Of a stretch of DNA of 64,000 nt, positions 27,230-36,634 are shown piece after piece. The DNA comes from J027 sp965215855. Its GTDB lineage: Bacteria > Chloroflexota > Anaerolineae > Aggregatilineales > J027. The DNA is taken from positions 178,553 to 242,552 of the forward strand of contig CBDCER010000001.1 of the NCBI GenBank assembly GCA_965215855.1, read 5' to 3'. Made by a program: the position numbers and the translations under genes. Below the pieces are notes generated by a model that was not told the origin of the DNA, did not search any database, and was given only the letters and a program-made list of their open reading frames with translations. Every line of letters begins with the position of its first letter. Position 1 is the stretch's first letter.

Positions 27230-27985
27230 ATGAGGAATTTCGCGTTTGTACGCATGCGGGCGGTTAGTCAGCGCGTGTTGATGCAATTGATGCGGGATAG
27301 GCGCTTTCTGGTGTTGTCAATTGTCGCACCGCTGCTGGTTGTTTACCTGCTGCGCGTATTCTTCGATAGTGTCGATACCCCAATATTCGACCCAACAGTG
27401 TTCATCGTGCCAGTAGGGGCGTTCATCGTGCATTTCATCACCTATATTCTGTGCGCGATTGTCCTAGTGCGGGAACGGACTGCCCACACATTGAGTCGGA
27501 TGTTCGTGAATGGCTATCAACAGGCGGAGATTATCGGCGGTTACCTGATGGCGTATTCGGGACTGGCGACGGTACAGAGTTCACTGGTGCTGATTGAACT
27601 CAACCTGTTGTTCGATTTGGGATATGGGATTCAGACATGGCTCTCGCTATATTTGGTGATTTGGCTGCTGGCGATTATCAGTATTGCTCTGGGTATTTTC
27701 CTATCGAATTTCGCCCGCAATGAAGGCCAGGTATTTCCGTTCATTCCCCTGGTGATTTTCCCATCGGTATTTGTATCGGGATTGATTGTCTCAGTAGACA
27801 ACATGCCAAACTGGGCACAGGCACTCAGTCGTGTGACGCCGCTATATTATGCCAACCAAACTATCCAGGCGTTGATTGAGCCGGGAGGGACGTTAGGCAA
27901 TGGCCTAGAGCATTTGATTGTCTTGCCGATTTATGGCCTGATTGTGCTGGTGTTGGCAACGTTGACCTTGCGTGAGATGGAATGA
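27230..27985 (+). CDS. ABC-2-type exporter permease
   Basis: About 251 residues from the ATG at 27230, chosen because AAGGGG (27215-27220) lies 9 bases upstream; TTG 27212 and ATG 27221 are also in frame but overlap the ATPase gene. There are six membrane helices and the ABC-2 permease C-terminal signature region (FPSVFVSGLIVSVDNMPNWAQALSRVTPLYYA). It forms the membrane channel for the ATPase encoded upstream. Confidence 0.88.
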   Translation: MRNFAFVRMRAVSQRVLMQLMRDRRFLVLSIVAPLLVVYLLRVFFDSVDTPIFDPTVFIVPVGAFIVHFITYILCAIVLVRERTAHTLSRMFVNGYQQAEIIGGYLMAYSGLATVQSSLVLIELNLLFDLGYGIQTWLSLYLVIWLLAIISIALGIFLSNFARNEGQVFPFIPLVIFPSVFVSGLIVSVDNMPNWAQALSRVTPLYYANQTIQALIEPGGTLGNGLEHLIVLPIYGLIVLVLATLTLREME

Positions 27986-28060
27986 GAATGCTCGGAAAAC
28001 TGGTATTGTTGACGAATCGCCTGATAGAGGCACTAAGCAGGGGGCTAACATAAATCCGGG

Positions 28061-28354
28061 CTGGTGCAGTTTGGTTCCTATACGTGCTGGTCGCGCCTCG
28101 GCAATCCGGGGACGATGATGTGGCGCAATGCGACGACACGCTTGATGCCTTGATGCAGCGACGGTGTTGGTACAAGCCGGAAAGGGGTACAATGTCGATG
28201 TGATTGGTTGCGGCGGCATTTTGGATGGAATCACCTACCGACGCTATCAGGCAATTGGTGTGCCTGTGGTGCAATATTTTGGCTAGCATTGGCCTATCGA
28301 AGGTCGTTAGTAGCCGCACAAATCTATCGAGAGGCAAGCAGAAATGGAGTTTAG
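28061..28354 (+). pseudogene. Remnant of a dihydroorotate dehydrogenase-like gene
   Basis: Fragments in different frames match PyrD-type proteins. An early piece reads LVQFGSYTCWSRLGNPGTMMW, cut by TGA. A late piece reads VIGCGGILDGITYRRYQAIG, then after a frame change ALAYRRSLVAAQIYREAS and a TAG. The central part, including the catalytic region, is missing. The order of the pieces is correct, so this looks like a decayed copy with an internal deletion, not a chance match. Its stop abuts the GTG of the pyrE-like remnant. Confidence 0.6.
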
Positions 28355-28495
28355 GTGCAGCAGCAAATCGCCAGAGTTCTGCTCGAAATTGAGGCCGTTC
28401 GTTTTAAGCCCCATGATCCAGTGACGTTTAAATCGGGCGTCATCTCGCCCATTTATGTTGACAACCGACGGTTACCCTTTTCCCCCGTTCGGTGA
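28355..28495 (+). pseudogene. Truncated orotate phosphoribosyltransferase gene (pyrE-like)
   Basis: From GTG 28355, 46 codons encode the N terminus of PyrE: ARVLLEIEAVRFKPHDPVTF followed by KSGVISPIYVDNRRLPF, then a TGA. In intact enzymes about 150 more residues follow, including the PRPP loop; none of these are here. A different frame continues to 28556 without a recognisable domain. Together with the pyrD-like remnant it indicates loss of a pyrimidine biosynthesis operon piece. Confidence 0.65.
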
Positions 28496-28556
28496 TTTTC
28501 AATGATGATCCGGTGAGCACTGCCCGACGTCTGCGGGATGAAATTAATCAATTTCG

Positions 28557-30359
28557 GTGATAAGAATGGGATCAGAGTTAATCGAGCAACTGAAAACACT
28601 CAATAAAATCGCGGCGACGCTCAATCGTGCGGTGGATGTGCGTGGGGCGTTGGAATCCGCATTAGCGCACCTGGTCAGATTGATGGAGTTGGAGACCGGA
28701 TGGATATTTCTAGTGGAACCGCTGTCGAAGGATAAACAATGGGGTAAGGGTTTTCATCTGATTGCCCATCACAACTTGCCTCCCGCCCTGGCAATAGATA
28801 ACCCTGAAGCACAGCGGGCCTGGCTGGGCGGGTGTGATTGTCAGGCGTTTTGCCTGAAGGGTAAGCTCACAGAAGCCTATAATGAAGTGCGCTGTACACG
28901 ATTAGAGGAACTCGCAGGCGATTTGCGAGGTCTTGCTGTTCATGCGTCTGCGCCATTACAAGCCGGTGATCGTGTGCTGGGTATCTTGAATGTAGCTGGG
29001 CCGGATTGGGAGGCGTTTAGTTCGCAGGCATTGGAATTGCTGACCAATGTCGGCAATTTAATGGCAGCGGCATTAGAGCGGGCACGGCTCTTTGATCTGC
29101 TGCAACAACGCCATATTGAGGAACAAACGGCATTATTGGCCTTCTCCAATAAATTGCTGGGCCAGCACGACCTACCAGAGATGATGAATTTTCTGGTGCG
29201 GGAAGTGTGTCATTTGCTGAATGTCGAAGCATGTGTGTTACTATTGCCATCTCCTATTCCAGGACAATTGTCGATACATGCAGCGACGGGTTGGCAAGAT
29301 GATCCGATGGCTGCTGGATACTTCATTCCCGATGAGCCGGACTATGGGCCGGGGATGGTAATGCGAAGCCAAGAGCCGCTGCTCATTGAAGATTTTCCGC
29401 ACAGTGATATTGCTGATACTGCTCCAGAGTGGTTACAGGCCGAGGGATTTCGAGGCCATGCGATTGTTCCATTGCTTGCCAACGATATAGCTATCGGCGC
29501 ATTAGTCATCAACAGTCGCCAGTCGCGTCTTTGGGATGAAGATGATGTCCAGTTTTTGCAGTTGATGGCGAATCAGGCGGCAATTGCGCTGGAAACAGCA
29601 CGTTTGCATGAATCAGAAATCCAGCAAAATCGCCTGGAAGAAGAATTGGCAATTGGTCGGCAAATTCAGTTGAGTATGTTGCCGGAATTCTGTCCGGCAG
29701 CAGAGAAATGGCAATTGGCAGCTTTTTATCAGGCAGCACGACAGGTCGGCGGTGACTTCTACGATTTTTATGAATTCCCGTCGGGGCAGCTTGGCATGGT
29801 GATCGCTGATGTAGCCGGGAAAGGGGTTCCTGCGGCCTTGTTTATGACCCTCAGCCGGACAATTATGCGGACGATTGCGTTTAATCGTCGTGCGCCGAAA
29901 GCGGTACTCTCACGTTGCAATGAGATCATTCTGCGGGATAATCAGTCCGAAATGTTCCTGACGGCGGGGTATGCTGTTGTCGATCTGGCTGATGGGCAAT
30001 TAACGTATGCTAATGGAGGGCATAACCCACCCTTGTGGTATCAGTCCCGTAGTGGGCAGGTGATGAAAATGCAGGCCAAGGGCGTGATATTGGGGGCGTT
30101 TCCTCAGATCATGCTGGAGGAATGTGTTGTTCAATTGGAATCGGGTGATGTTGTGCTGTTCTATACTGATGGCGTGACTGAAGCGGTAGATGCAGCAGGC
30201 TATGAATTTGGTGAACGGCGCTTGATAGCAGCCCTCGAAGCACATGTCTCGCAAAATGCTGAGGCGATTGTGCAGGCAATTGTTAGTGCGGTACATGCCT
30301 TTATCGGGAGTACAACTCCGGCAGATGATTTGACTTTGTTTGTATTGAAACGGGAGTAA
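28557..30359 (+). CDS. GAF-domain PP2C-type (SpoIIE) protein phosphatase
   Basis: About 600 residues: two GAF domains (about 15-180 and 205-355), a short coiled linker, and a C-terminal SpoIIE/RsbU PP2C domain with GGDFYDFYEF, VIADVAGKGVPAALFM, NGGHNPPLW and FYTDGVTEA. The metal-binding Asp residues of the family are present. Such enzymes dephosphorylate STAS anti-sigma antagonists when their GAF domains sense a ligand. A candidate partner STAS protein is encoded at 33129. Start codons GTG 28557 and ATG 28566 are both possible. Confidence 0.92.
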   Translation: MIRMGSELIEQLKTLNKIAATLNRAVDVRGALESALAHLVRLMELETGWIFLVEPLSKDKQWGKGFHLIAHHNLPPALAIDNPEAQRAWLGGCDCQAFCLKGKLTEAYNEVRCTRLEELAGDLRGLAVHASAPLQAGDRVLGILNVAGPDWEAFSSQALELLTNVGNLMAAALERARLFDLLQQRHIEEQTALLAFSNKLLGQHDLPEMMNFLVREVCHLLNVEACVLLLPSPIPGQLSIHAATGWQDDPMAAGYFIPDEPDYGPGMVMRSQEPLLIEDFPHSDIADTAPEWLQAEGFRGHAIVPLLANDIAIGALVINSRQSRLWDEDDVQFLQLMANQAAIALETARLHESEIQQNRLEEELAIGRQIQLSMLPEFCPAAEKWQLAAFYQAARQVGGDFYDFYEFPSGQLGMVIADVAGKGVPAALFMTLSRTIMRTIAFNRRAPKAVLSRCNEIILRDNQSEMFLTAGYAVVDLADGQLTYANGGHNPPLWYQSRSGQVMKMQAKGVILGAFPQIMLEECVVQLESGDVVLFYTDGVTEAVDAAGYEFGERRLIAALEAHVSQNAEAIVQAIVSAVHAFIGSTTPADDLTLFVLKRE

Positions 30360-30364
30360 TTCTA

Positions 30365-31063
30365 ATGCGTACCATAGCGGTGGTGACGGGCGGAAATCGC
30401 GGCATTGGGTTTGAAGTATGCCGTCAACTTGTTCGACACGATATTGAAGTGGTGTTGACCAGCCGTGATGAGGCTAAAGGACAGAAATCTGCTCAAAAAC
30501 TTCGTAATGAAGGATTGACGGCTACGGCTTATCAATTGGACGTGACACAACCAGAAAGCATCAGCCGGCTAGAGCGATTTCTGCGTTCGGAATATGGACG
30601 ATTGGATATTCTGGTGAATAATGCGGGCGTATTTTTGGACCGCAGCGAGGGCATTCTGGAAGTTGGATTGGACAAGCTGCACACAACCTTTGAGACCAAT
30701 CTTTTTGGAGCGTTGATGATGTGTCAGGCGCTTGTGCCACTGATGCGTGAGAATAGATATGGTCGGGTGGTCAATGTGTCGTCACGGATGGGGCAGCTCT
30801 CGATGATGGGCGCACGGTCGCCAACCTATCGCATGTCGAAAGTGGCGTTGAACGCGATGACCCGCTTGCTGGCGGCGGAGGTGCGCGATGATGGCATTTT
30901 GGTCAATGCAGCCAGTCCGGGATGGGTGCGGACACGGATGGGCGGCCCAAATGCGTTGCGCTCATCGGAGGAAGGCGCGGATACGATTGTGTGGCTAGCA
31001 ACGTTGCCAGATGATGGTCCCACAGGTGGTTTCTTCCAGGATCGCAAGCCATTGGAATGGTGA
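30365..31063 (+). CDS. Short-chain dehydrogenase/reductase (carbonyl-reductase-like)
   Basis: 232 residues. TGGNRGIGFE at the N terminus, NNAG(VF), catalytic Ser in VNVSSRMGQLS, and Tyr-x3-Lys in PTYRMSK. This pattern, including Thr-Gly-Gly-Asn-Arg-Gly, is that of NADPH carbonyl reductases. It starts 6 bases after the phosphatase stop and so belongs to the same transcript. The substrate is unknown. Confidence 0.88.
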   Translation: MRTIAVVTGGNRGIGFEVCRQLVRHDIEVVLTSRDEAKGQKSAQKLRNEGLTATAYQLDVTQPESISRLERFLRSEYGRLDILVNNAGVFLDRSEGILEVGLDKLHTTFETNLFGALMMCQALVPLMRENRYGRVVNVSSRMGQLSMMGARSPTYRMSKVALNAMTRLLAAEVRDDGILVNAASPGWVRTRMGGPNALRSSEEGADTIVWLATLPDDGPTGGFFQDRKPLEW

Positions 31064-31067
31064 GCTG

Positions 31068-31883
31068 ATGCCTGAACAGTGGTTAGGAATATTGATCATC
31101 GGCCTGGTGGCTGGGGTCATGTCAGGGATGTTTGGCATCGGTGGTGGTGTCATCATTGTGCCTGCACTGGCAATTTTTATTGGCTTTGAGACACTTGAAG
31201 CCATCAGTACCTCGCTGGCGGCGTTGTTATTGCCCGTCGGGATTTTTGCGGTCATTGCTTATCATCGTGCCGGATTGCTGGAATTCCGGTCGTCGGCGCT
31301 GGTGGCGACCGGCTTGCTGGTGGCGACATGGTTTGGGGCAGAAGTGGCACTCAATATGCCGCGTGACACGCTCCGCACCGTCTATGGCGTATTTTTGTTT
31401 TATGTCAGCTGGCGTTTCACTGAACCGCGTAAACTCTATGCTGAGTGGCAAGCTAACCGACAGGCAATGGTTCTGCAAACGCCATCCACATCCAATTCTG
31501 ATGAAGCACTGCCGACAGCCCCAGATGTAGCTTGGTATGTCATCCTATCAGTTGGCCTGATCGCCGGGATTGCATCAGGCATGTTTGGCATTGGGGGGGG
31601 AGCGGTGATAGTTCCGGCGCTGGTCGCGGTGTTACACTATGATCAGAAACTTGCGGTCGGGACTTCGCTAGGGGCCTTGTTGTTGCCGGTAGGCTTGCCG
31701 GGTGTGCTGCGTTACTCTGGTGAAGGGGTGCTGAACTTGGAAGCGGCGGCATTGGTGGCATTTGGCTTGCTGGTTGGTGCAATCTTCGGAGCGCGGATTG
31801 CGCTCAATTTACCGTCCAGGACAGTCAAACGGATGTATGGCGTATTTCTGTTGTTTGTGGCTCTGCGTTTTATTTTGGGATAG
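31068..31883 (+). CDS. TauE/SafE (TSUP) family permease
   Basis: 271 residues from ATG 31068. An upstream in-frame ATG at 31011 would overlap the SDR gene and add a non-hydrophobic extension, so I set it aside. There are about eight helices in two repeats, each with the family's GMFGIGGGVIIVPAL-type motif (GMFGIGGGAVIVPAL in the second half). Relatives export sulfite, sulfoacetate or related anions across the cytoplasmic membrane. The substrate here is unknown. Confidence 0.88.
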   Translation: MPEQWLGILIIGLVAGVMSGMFGIGGGVIIVPALAIFIGFETLEAISTSLAALLLPVGIFAVIAYHRAGLLEFRSSALVATGLLVATWFGAEVALNMPRDTLRTVYGVFLFYVSWRFTEPRKLYAEWQANRQAMVLQTPSTSNSDEALPTAPDVAWYVILSVGLIAGIASGMFGIGGGAVIVPALVAVLHYDQKLAVGTSLGALLLPVGLPGVLRYSGEGVLNLEAAALVAFGLLVGAIFGARIALNLPSRTVKRMYGVFLLFVALRFILG

Positions 31884-31891
31884 GTTCAAAA

Positions 31892-33016
31892 ATGAGGCGT
31901 TTTTCTCTTCTCTTGTTGCTGATTGTAGTATCTTTTGCTGGTGGGCAAGTGCATGGTGAGGGGCAATATCAAGATATTCCTCGTCTACCACTTTGTGAAG
32001 ATGATCCAGAAGTGTTGGTTTGCGAAGTGGTACGCGAATGGGATGTTGCGGCTGTGCAATCCCGGACCGAAAGCGCCTGGTTGGATGGTGATGATCTGAT
32101 TTTGGTCTATCGTGATGCCGCTGATTTGGTGTTGATCGCGGGCGATTTGGGTGGAGTCATGCGGCGATTGCCTGACACGGAGTGGTGGGTGTTGGCAGTT
32201 CGTATACAGGGAATGCATGAGGGGGTTATCAGCTATACATTTTTGCCAGTCGTAGGGCGTAGCGTGGAGCGTGGGGCAATCCGCACTGAGGTCTGGCGCG
32301 GGCCAGACGCGCCGCCAATTCCACCGTCTGTCGATGAACTCAGAGGAGAATTGCAAACTCATACAATACAGAACACAGCATCGAATTTTTCACGAGATGT
32401 GATGGTTTATGTGCCTCCATTGACTGCCACGCGAGTTGTTTACATGGGGGATGGGCCAGCGGTGGAGATCTTCGCACCTTTTATAGAGCCGCTTATCATG
32501 GATGGAACACTACCATCAACGATGTTGGTTGGGGTTTTTCCGTTGCTATCGCCCGATCCTGATACCAATTTACGAGCGGCAGAATATCTGTATGGGTTGG
32601 ACGACAGCCTATTTACAGCTCATGAGCGGTTCTTCATTGAAGACGTTATCCCCTGGGCCGAAAACACATTGAATGCACCAAAGGATCGCGAACAGCGAGC
32701 GATTTTTGGCTTTTCGGATGGCGCAGCATTTGCGGTTTCGATGGGGCTGCGTCACCCCGAGCTATTTAGGCAGGTCATCGCCTTTTCTCTAGGGTGGCCG
32801 CTGGAATATGGCGAAACATTGGCATCCCCTGTGCGATACTATTTGCTGGCTGGAACGTTGGAACTCCATTTCTATGAGACGACAACAGCTTGGGCGGCGA
32901 TTCTGGAGACTGAAGGTGGCGATTATGTCTTCAGGGAGCGCGTGGCCGGGCACAATTTTGTGTTGTGGCGCGAGGAATTTCCAATGGCTCTTTTCTGGGC
33001 TTTCGCCACTCAATAA
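31892..33016 (+). CDS. Secreted esterase of the Fes/YieL-type alpha/beta hydrolase family
   Basis: 374 residues. A signal peptide (about 1-22, LLLLLIVVSFAGGQ) is followed by an N-terminal beta domain and a C-terminal esterase D-like alpha/beta hydrolase. The nucleophile elbow is GFSDG with Ser275, and a catalytic His is likely in AGHNFVLW near 350. Relatives cleave esters of siderophores or feruloyl sugars outside the cytoplasm. It ends the SpoIIE-SDR-TSUP cluster with an 8-base gap. Confidence 0.82.
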   Translation: MRRFSLLLLLIVVSFAGGQVHGEGQYQDIPRLPLCEDDPEVLVCEVVREWDVAAVQSRTESAWLDGDDLILVYRDAADLVLIAGDLGGVMRRLPDTEWWVLAVRIQGMHEGVISYTFLPVVGRSVERGAIRTEVWRGPDAPPIPPSVDELRGELQTHTIQNTASNFSRDVMVYVPPLTATRVVYMGDGPAVEIFAPFIEPLIMDGTLPSTMLVGVFPLLSPDPDTNLRAAEYLYGLDDSLFTAHERFFIEDVIPWAENTLNAPKDREQRAIFGFSDGAAFAVSMGLRHPELFRQVIAFSLGWPLEYGETLASPVRYYLLAGTLELHFYETTTAWAAILETEGGDYVFRERVAGHNFVLWREEFPMALFWAFATQ

Positions 33017-33128
33017 TCCGTCTCTCATCCTGCGCTTATCTTATTACACTATCATAATCCTCGAAAATAGGTGAGACGAATCGTTTCTGCCTGCGTATAG
33101 ATTATTGAAAGTAGCAGGAGGTGGCGCG

Positions 33129-33461
33129 ATGAAAATTACTCAATATGATCAAAATGGTATTTGCGTCATTGAACTAGAAGGTCGTATTGATGTCAATGGG
33201 GCCGAAGAATTGAATCAGACATTGGCTCAATCAGTTGAGTCTGGTCAGTATCGTATTGTGTTGGACATGAATAATGTTCAATATCTGAACACATCTGGTC
33301 TGCACATGCTGGCGGAAATCCAGACCCGGAATCAGCAGCAGGGTGGCGACTTGCGACTGGCACGCTTGAGTCCCATCGTGCAGCGTGTATTTCAGATTGT
33401 GGGTTTTCGGCGATTCTTCCGCAACTATTCCAGTGTCGAGTCGGCAATTATGGGGTTGTAG
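33129..33461 (+). CDS. STAS-domain anti-sigma factor antagonist
   Basis: 110 residues. ATG 33129 is chosen because GGAGG lies 8 bases upstream; a TTG at 33105 is less likely. The single STAS domain contains the phosphorylatable Ser in YLNTSGLHML, the position that SpoIIAA-type kinases modify. The predicted role is partner switching: the dephosphorylated form binds an anti-sigma kinase and releases the sigma factor. The GAF-PP2C phosphatase encoded 2.8 kb upstream on the same strand is the obvious enzyme to dephosphorylate it. The cognate kinase is not in the window. Confidence 0.88.
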   Translation: MKITQYDQNGICVIELEGRIDVNGAEELNQTLAQSVESGQYRIVLDMNNVQYLNTSGLHMLAEIQTRNQQQGGDLRLARLSPIVQRVFQIVGFRRFFRNYSSVESAIMGL

Positions 33462-33487
33462 GCTCCAACTCGTGGTGAGCTGGAGCC
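33461..33487. terminator. Hairpin between convergent STAS and cytochrome genes
   Basis: GGCTCCA (33461-33467) pairs with TGGAGCC (33481-33487), with an inner CTC/GAG pairing, in the 39-base gap between convergent genes. No U-run on either strand. Likely a bidirectional terminator of the U-poor kind. Confidence 0.45.
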
Positions 33488-33500
33488 TGGTCGGTCCGTG

Positions 33501-35363
33501 TTAGAAGTGACGCCGTAAATCTTCTTTCAGTGCGTCACGGCGGTCCTCGTAGTCCTCCCCATCAATCTCCCCCTTTTCAAAAGCATCGTCTAGAGCAGCA
33601 ATCTCCGCGATGAGTTCGTCTTTAGATCGCTGAGAGGTTGCGTGGGTCTTGGATTGTGCCTCGGTCAAAATACGGGTTTTCTGAAGATCATAGAGCAAGT
33701 ACATGCCGCCAGCGATAATCATCAGTATGCCAATACTGAGAATGAGTGAGGAATTGTCCTGCAAAATGGAATTACCGTCATCAGCATCGTCCGCACCTGT
33801 GGTGGTCGTTGAAGGTACGGGTGGCGATGACATATCCGGTGTGTCGGCGGTGTCGGCAACGCGATAGGTCATGCTATCACCAGCCTCCAATGTGCCAGTG
33901 TAGATATAGCCGTCGTATGGTGTCTCATTACGGGTTGTTCCATCGGTGGGAACAATGTCGTTCCCCGTAATTTCCAGGAAAAGCGTGTGGTTTGAAAACA
34001 GCAAACTGTTCTCAACTGGGTATGGGAATGCCTGCGTAATGACAACACTGCCATCGTAGGTCAGTTGGTAAAATACCTGCACTTGGAGATTGTTGTCTAT
34101 GCCAGGGAATAGCGGGAAATTGTCGCGGTAGCCAAGGACATCTTCCGACGGGAACTGCTCGAAGCGTTGGGTTGTATTACCGATGCTGATTTGCTCTAAC
34201 CAGGAAGGGATGCTGAAGGCAAACGCATCTAACAAATTAGCACCAATGGGTAGCCATAAATCAACCGTATAGCCGTCCTCGCCAATAAATACTTTGTCAC
34301 CAGTGTTAAGGTATTCAATAATCTGGTGGATTTCTGCAACGCTCTCAGCGGTTACTGCACCAATATAAGCTTCCGATGCGAATATCTGAATATCAGCGGG
34401 GTCATCGGTGGTTTCATAGATAATGAACGGGACTTCGTGGCTGTCACCTTCAACATCGACGGGGAGCAGGACAACGGATGAATATTGGTTGATACCTGCA
34501 TATTCTGTCTGCAAGAATAAGCCGCCCTGGTAGATGGGGACATCTGTAAATACGAAATTGCCTTCAGTATCGGTCGCGCCTTCAGCCGTGTAGTAATGCA
34601 CCGGCAGATCATTCTCATCCAGGGCGATGATGTACAGTTGAAGTTGCAAGTTTTCAGGAACGGTCGCACCTTCGGTTCCGTTGGTGATGACTCCAGTGAG
34701 GGTGAAAACGTCGAGAGTTTCCTCATCACTGGGTTCCTCGGTAGCCGCAACAGCCGCTTCTTCTGTGGGAACGGTGGTAGAGTCTGCTATTGGTTCATCG
34801 GTGGGGGCAGCAGTTTCGTCCACTTCTGGCGAGGCTGCTTCAGTTGGCGATTCGGAAGTGGGATTCGATGCGCCAGGCTCTTCGGTTCCCTGAACATCAA
34901 CCGCCGCTACAATTGTTTCTCCGCCATCGGCAAAACCATAAGCATACGCCGTCACATTCCAACGGTCTTCCGCTAGCGGGAGTTCGTTTGTCCAAGCAGG
35001 CATAGGACATGATGGGTCGGGGGGAAAACGTGTGCCGTTGGATACCAGGTTGAACCAGTCCAACAACGTTACATCATCCAGGCGCTGCGTAAAGTCTGGG
35101 AGTGGGCATTCGATACCCGTTGCCACAGGTCCATCACCCTGTCCAGTTTCGCCATGACAGGGTTTACAGTTTTCTTCATACAGGCTGGCTCCTGACTCCA
35201 GATCGAAGCTGGCAGGCTGTACAGCCGGTTCGCTTGTCCAGGTAGGTGGTAACGGGGCTACGGTGTTGCCCGTCACGATGTCGGGTTCGGAGGAAGTTGA
35301 AAGACAGGCCGTGAAGAAAATGCTGAGTAGAAGTAAGACGATAATGAGTAAACGACGATTCAT
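33501..35363 (-). CDS. Lipoprotein with a c-type cytochrome domain and a C-terminal membrane helix
   Basis: 620 residues. Lipoprotein signal with lipobox-like FFTAC at about 17-20. A haem-binding CKPCH motif lies near residue 66-70 in a short cytochrome c domain (GASLYEENCKPCHGETGQGDGP). A Thr/Glu/Pro-rich linker and beta-rich domains follow, the second resembling carboxypeptidase-regulatory folds. One membrane helix lies near 545-565 (LILSIGILMIIAGGMYLLYDL), with a charged cytoplasmic tail. It is likely an extracytoplasmic electron carrier tethered at both ends. The role is unknown. Confidence 0.8.
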   Translation of the reverse strand: MNRRLLIIVLLLLSIFFTACLSTSSEPDIVTGNTVAPLPPTWTSEPAVQPASFDLESGASLYEENCKPCHGETGQGDGPVATGIECPLPDFTQRLDDVTLLDWFNLVSNGTRFPPDPSCPMPAWTNELPLAEDRWNVTAYAYGFADGGETIVAAVDVQGTEEPGASNPTSESPTEAASPEVDETAAPTDEPIADSTTVPTEEAAVAATEEPSDEETLDVFTLTGVITNGTEGATVPENLQLQLYIIALDENDLPVHYYTAEGATDTEGNFVFTDVPIYQGGLFLQTEYAGINQYSSVVLLPVDVEGDSHEVPFIIYETTDDPADIQIFASEAYIGAVTAESVAEIHQIIEYLNTGDKVFIGEDGYTVDLWLPIGANLLDAFAFSIPSWLEQISIGNTTQRFEQFPSEDVLGYRDNFPLFPGIDNNLQVQVFYQLTYDGSVVITQAFPYPVENSLLFSNHTLFLEITGNDIVPTDGTTRNETPYDGYIYTGTLEAGDSMTYRVADTADTPDMSSPPVPSTTTTGADDADDGNSILQDNSSLILSIGILMIIAGGMYLLYDLQKTRILTEAQSKTHATSQRSKDELIAEIAALDDAFEKGEIDGEDYEDRRDALKEDLRRHF

Positions 35364-35540
35364 CAGCTAATTTATTCCTGAGTAATCCATTCTAAGAGTA
35401 TCGGGCCACATTATACCCGATTTATGCAAACTATCATTGTGTTAAAGGTCACATCACTTGGAATTCGGTGACAAATGTTACTGTTTTCACAAGTTTGTGC
35501 CCTATACAGTAGATTCAACAGGGTATTGGAGGTACGACAG

Positions 35541-35813
35541 ATGAGGGTCAAAATCAATCGTGATGTGTGCCCGGCGCATCTAGCGTTCTGCGAGCAATGC
35601 CTGGGTAGATTTCTCCGTGAACCACTTGGTTACGAGCGACGGTGCTTTGAGGAACTGGTGGACGACGGTCAGGAAGAATTGACCATCGAATTACACTCTG
35701 GCGAATATAACCTCGTCCTAGTTTTGGATGAAGACGAGCGCCGTATGGCGGCTGGCGAAGGTTGGTCATATTTCGTGGATTTCAAGCCACCGATGTATCG
35801 CAATAGTGCATAG
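35541..35813 (+). CDS. Small uncharacterised protein with a Cys-rich N terminus
   Basis: 90 residues from ATG 35541, supported by GGAGG 8 bases upstream; the longer in-frame ATG at 35475 has no such site. Three Cys lie close together in DVCPAHLAFCEQCLGRF, possibly a metal or thiol site. The rest is acidic. I do not recognise the family. A strong intrinsic terminator follows 20 bases after the stop, so it is a single-gene unit. Confidence 0.6.
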   Translation: MRVKINRDVCPAHLAFCEQCLGRFLREPLGYERRCFEELVDDGQEELTIELHSGEYNLVLVLDEDERRMAAGEGWSYFVDFKPPMYRNSA

Positions 35814-35833
35814 CATCATATTGTCTGTGGAGT

Positions 35834-35871
35834 CAACGACACAAGTGCCCTGTCTTGTGCCGTTGTTTTTT
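35834..35871 (+). terminator. Intrinsic (rho-independent) terminator
   Basis: CAACG-A-CACAAG (35834-35845) pairs with CTTGTG-C-CGTTG (35854-35865) around an 8-base loop, followed directly by TTTTTT. It terminates the 90-residue gene on the + strand. There is no matching U-run on the other strand. Confidence 0.88.
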
Positions 35872-35872
35872 A

Positions 35873-36634
35873 TTATTGGCCCAAAGCCAGTAATTGATCC
35901 AGAAAAGCATCAATAGCAGTGAAATAAGTATCCGCAGCACGCATCAATAAATCATTGTGTCCGGCGTCAGGAATGCGACAGAGTGTCTTGATGGGAGCTG
36001 GGGAAGCGTCATAGAGTTTCTGGCCGTTGCGAACTGGTAGCACGCGATCCCGTTGGCCATGAATAATGAGCAAAGGGGTTTCTATCTGCCGAATTTTGCG
36101 GAGGTTGCCAAATAGATCGGGTAACCAAGCTGTCAGGACACGGCGCAACGGAAAGTAGACCAGCAGGGCATGGGCCAGACCACTTTCGATAATCAACCCT
36201 TTGAATAAATCAGGAAACAGGTGTGTCATGTGGATGGCGCTGATGCTGCCCAGTGAACGCCCCATCAAGATGAGAGGCTGATCAGGAGGCAGGATATGGG
36301 GCAGTGCCTCACGGATCGGGGTTACATCATCAAACAAGGCACTACTCCGCGGCTGCCCGCTACTCCACCCATAGCCACGATAATCAATTGCCAAAAAAGC
36401 TGCACCGATGCGATGATAGAACGGTACTAGGTTGTCATAGTCGCTCACGATTTCGCCATTACCGTGAAAAAAGACAATGGTGCATCGGCTGGACTCTGAC
36501 GGATAGTAACGATACCCTAACTCAACATCATCATCAACCGGAATAGTTCCATCATTGGGGTCGTCGCGAGGTACATCGCGGCGTGGATAGAACAGCATTG
36601 AGCGTAGTGGGTAGCTGTCAATCAAGTGTTTCAT
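35873..36634 (-). CDS. Alpha/beta hydrolase
   Basis: 253 residues. Nucleophile elbow GRSLGS, oxyanion region FFHGNGE, and a likely catalytic His in DAGHNDLL near the C terminus. The SSGQPRSSA and LLIIHGQRDRVLP segments fit the ABHD13/Bem46-like hydrolases. It overlaps the FIST gene by 4 bases (ATGA), so the pair is co-translated. The substrate is unknown. Confidence 0.86.
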   Translation of the reverse strand: MKHLIDSYPLRSMLFYPRRDVPRDDPNDGTIPVDDDVELGYRYYPSESSRCTIVFFHGNGEIVSDYDNLVPFYHRIGAAFLAIDYRGYGWSSGQPRSSALFDDVTPIREALPHILPPDQPLILMGRSLGSISAIHMTHLFPDLFKGLIIESGLAHALLVYFPLRRVLTAWLPDLFGNLRKIRQIETPLLIIHGQRDRVLPVRNGQKLYDASPAPIKTLCRIPDAGHNDLLMRAADTYFTAIDAFLDQLLALGQ

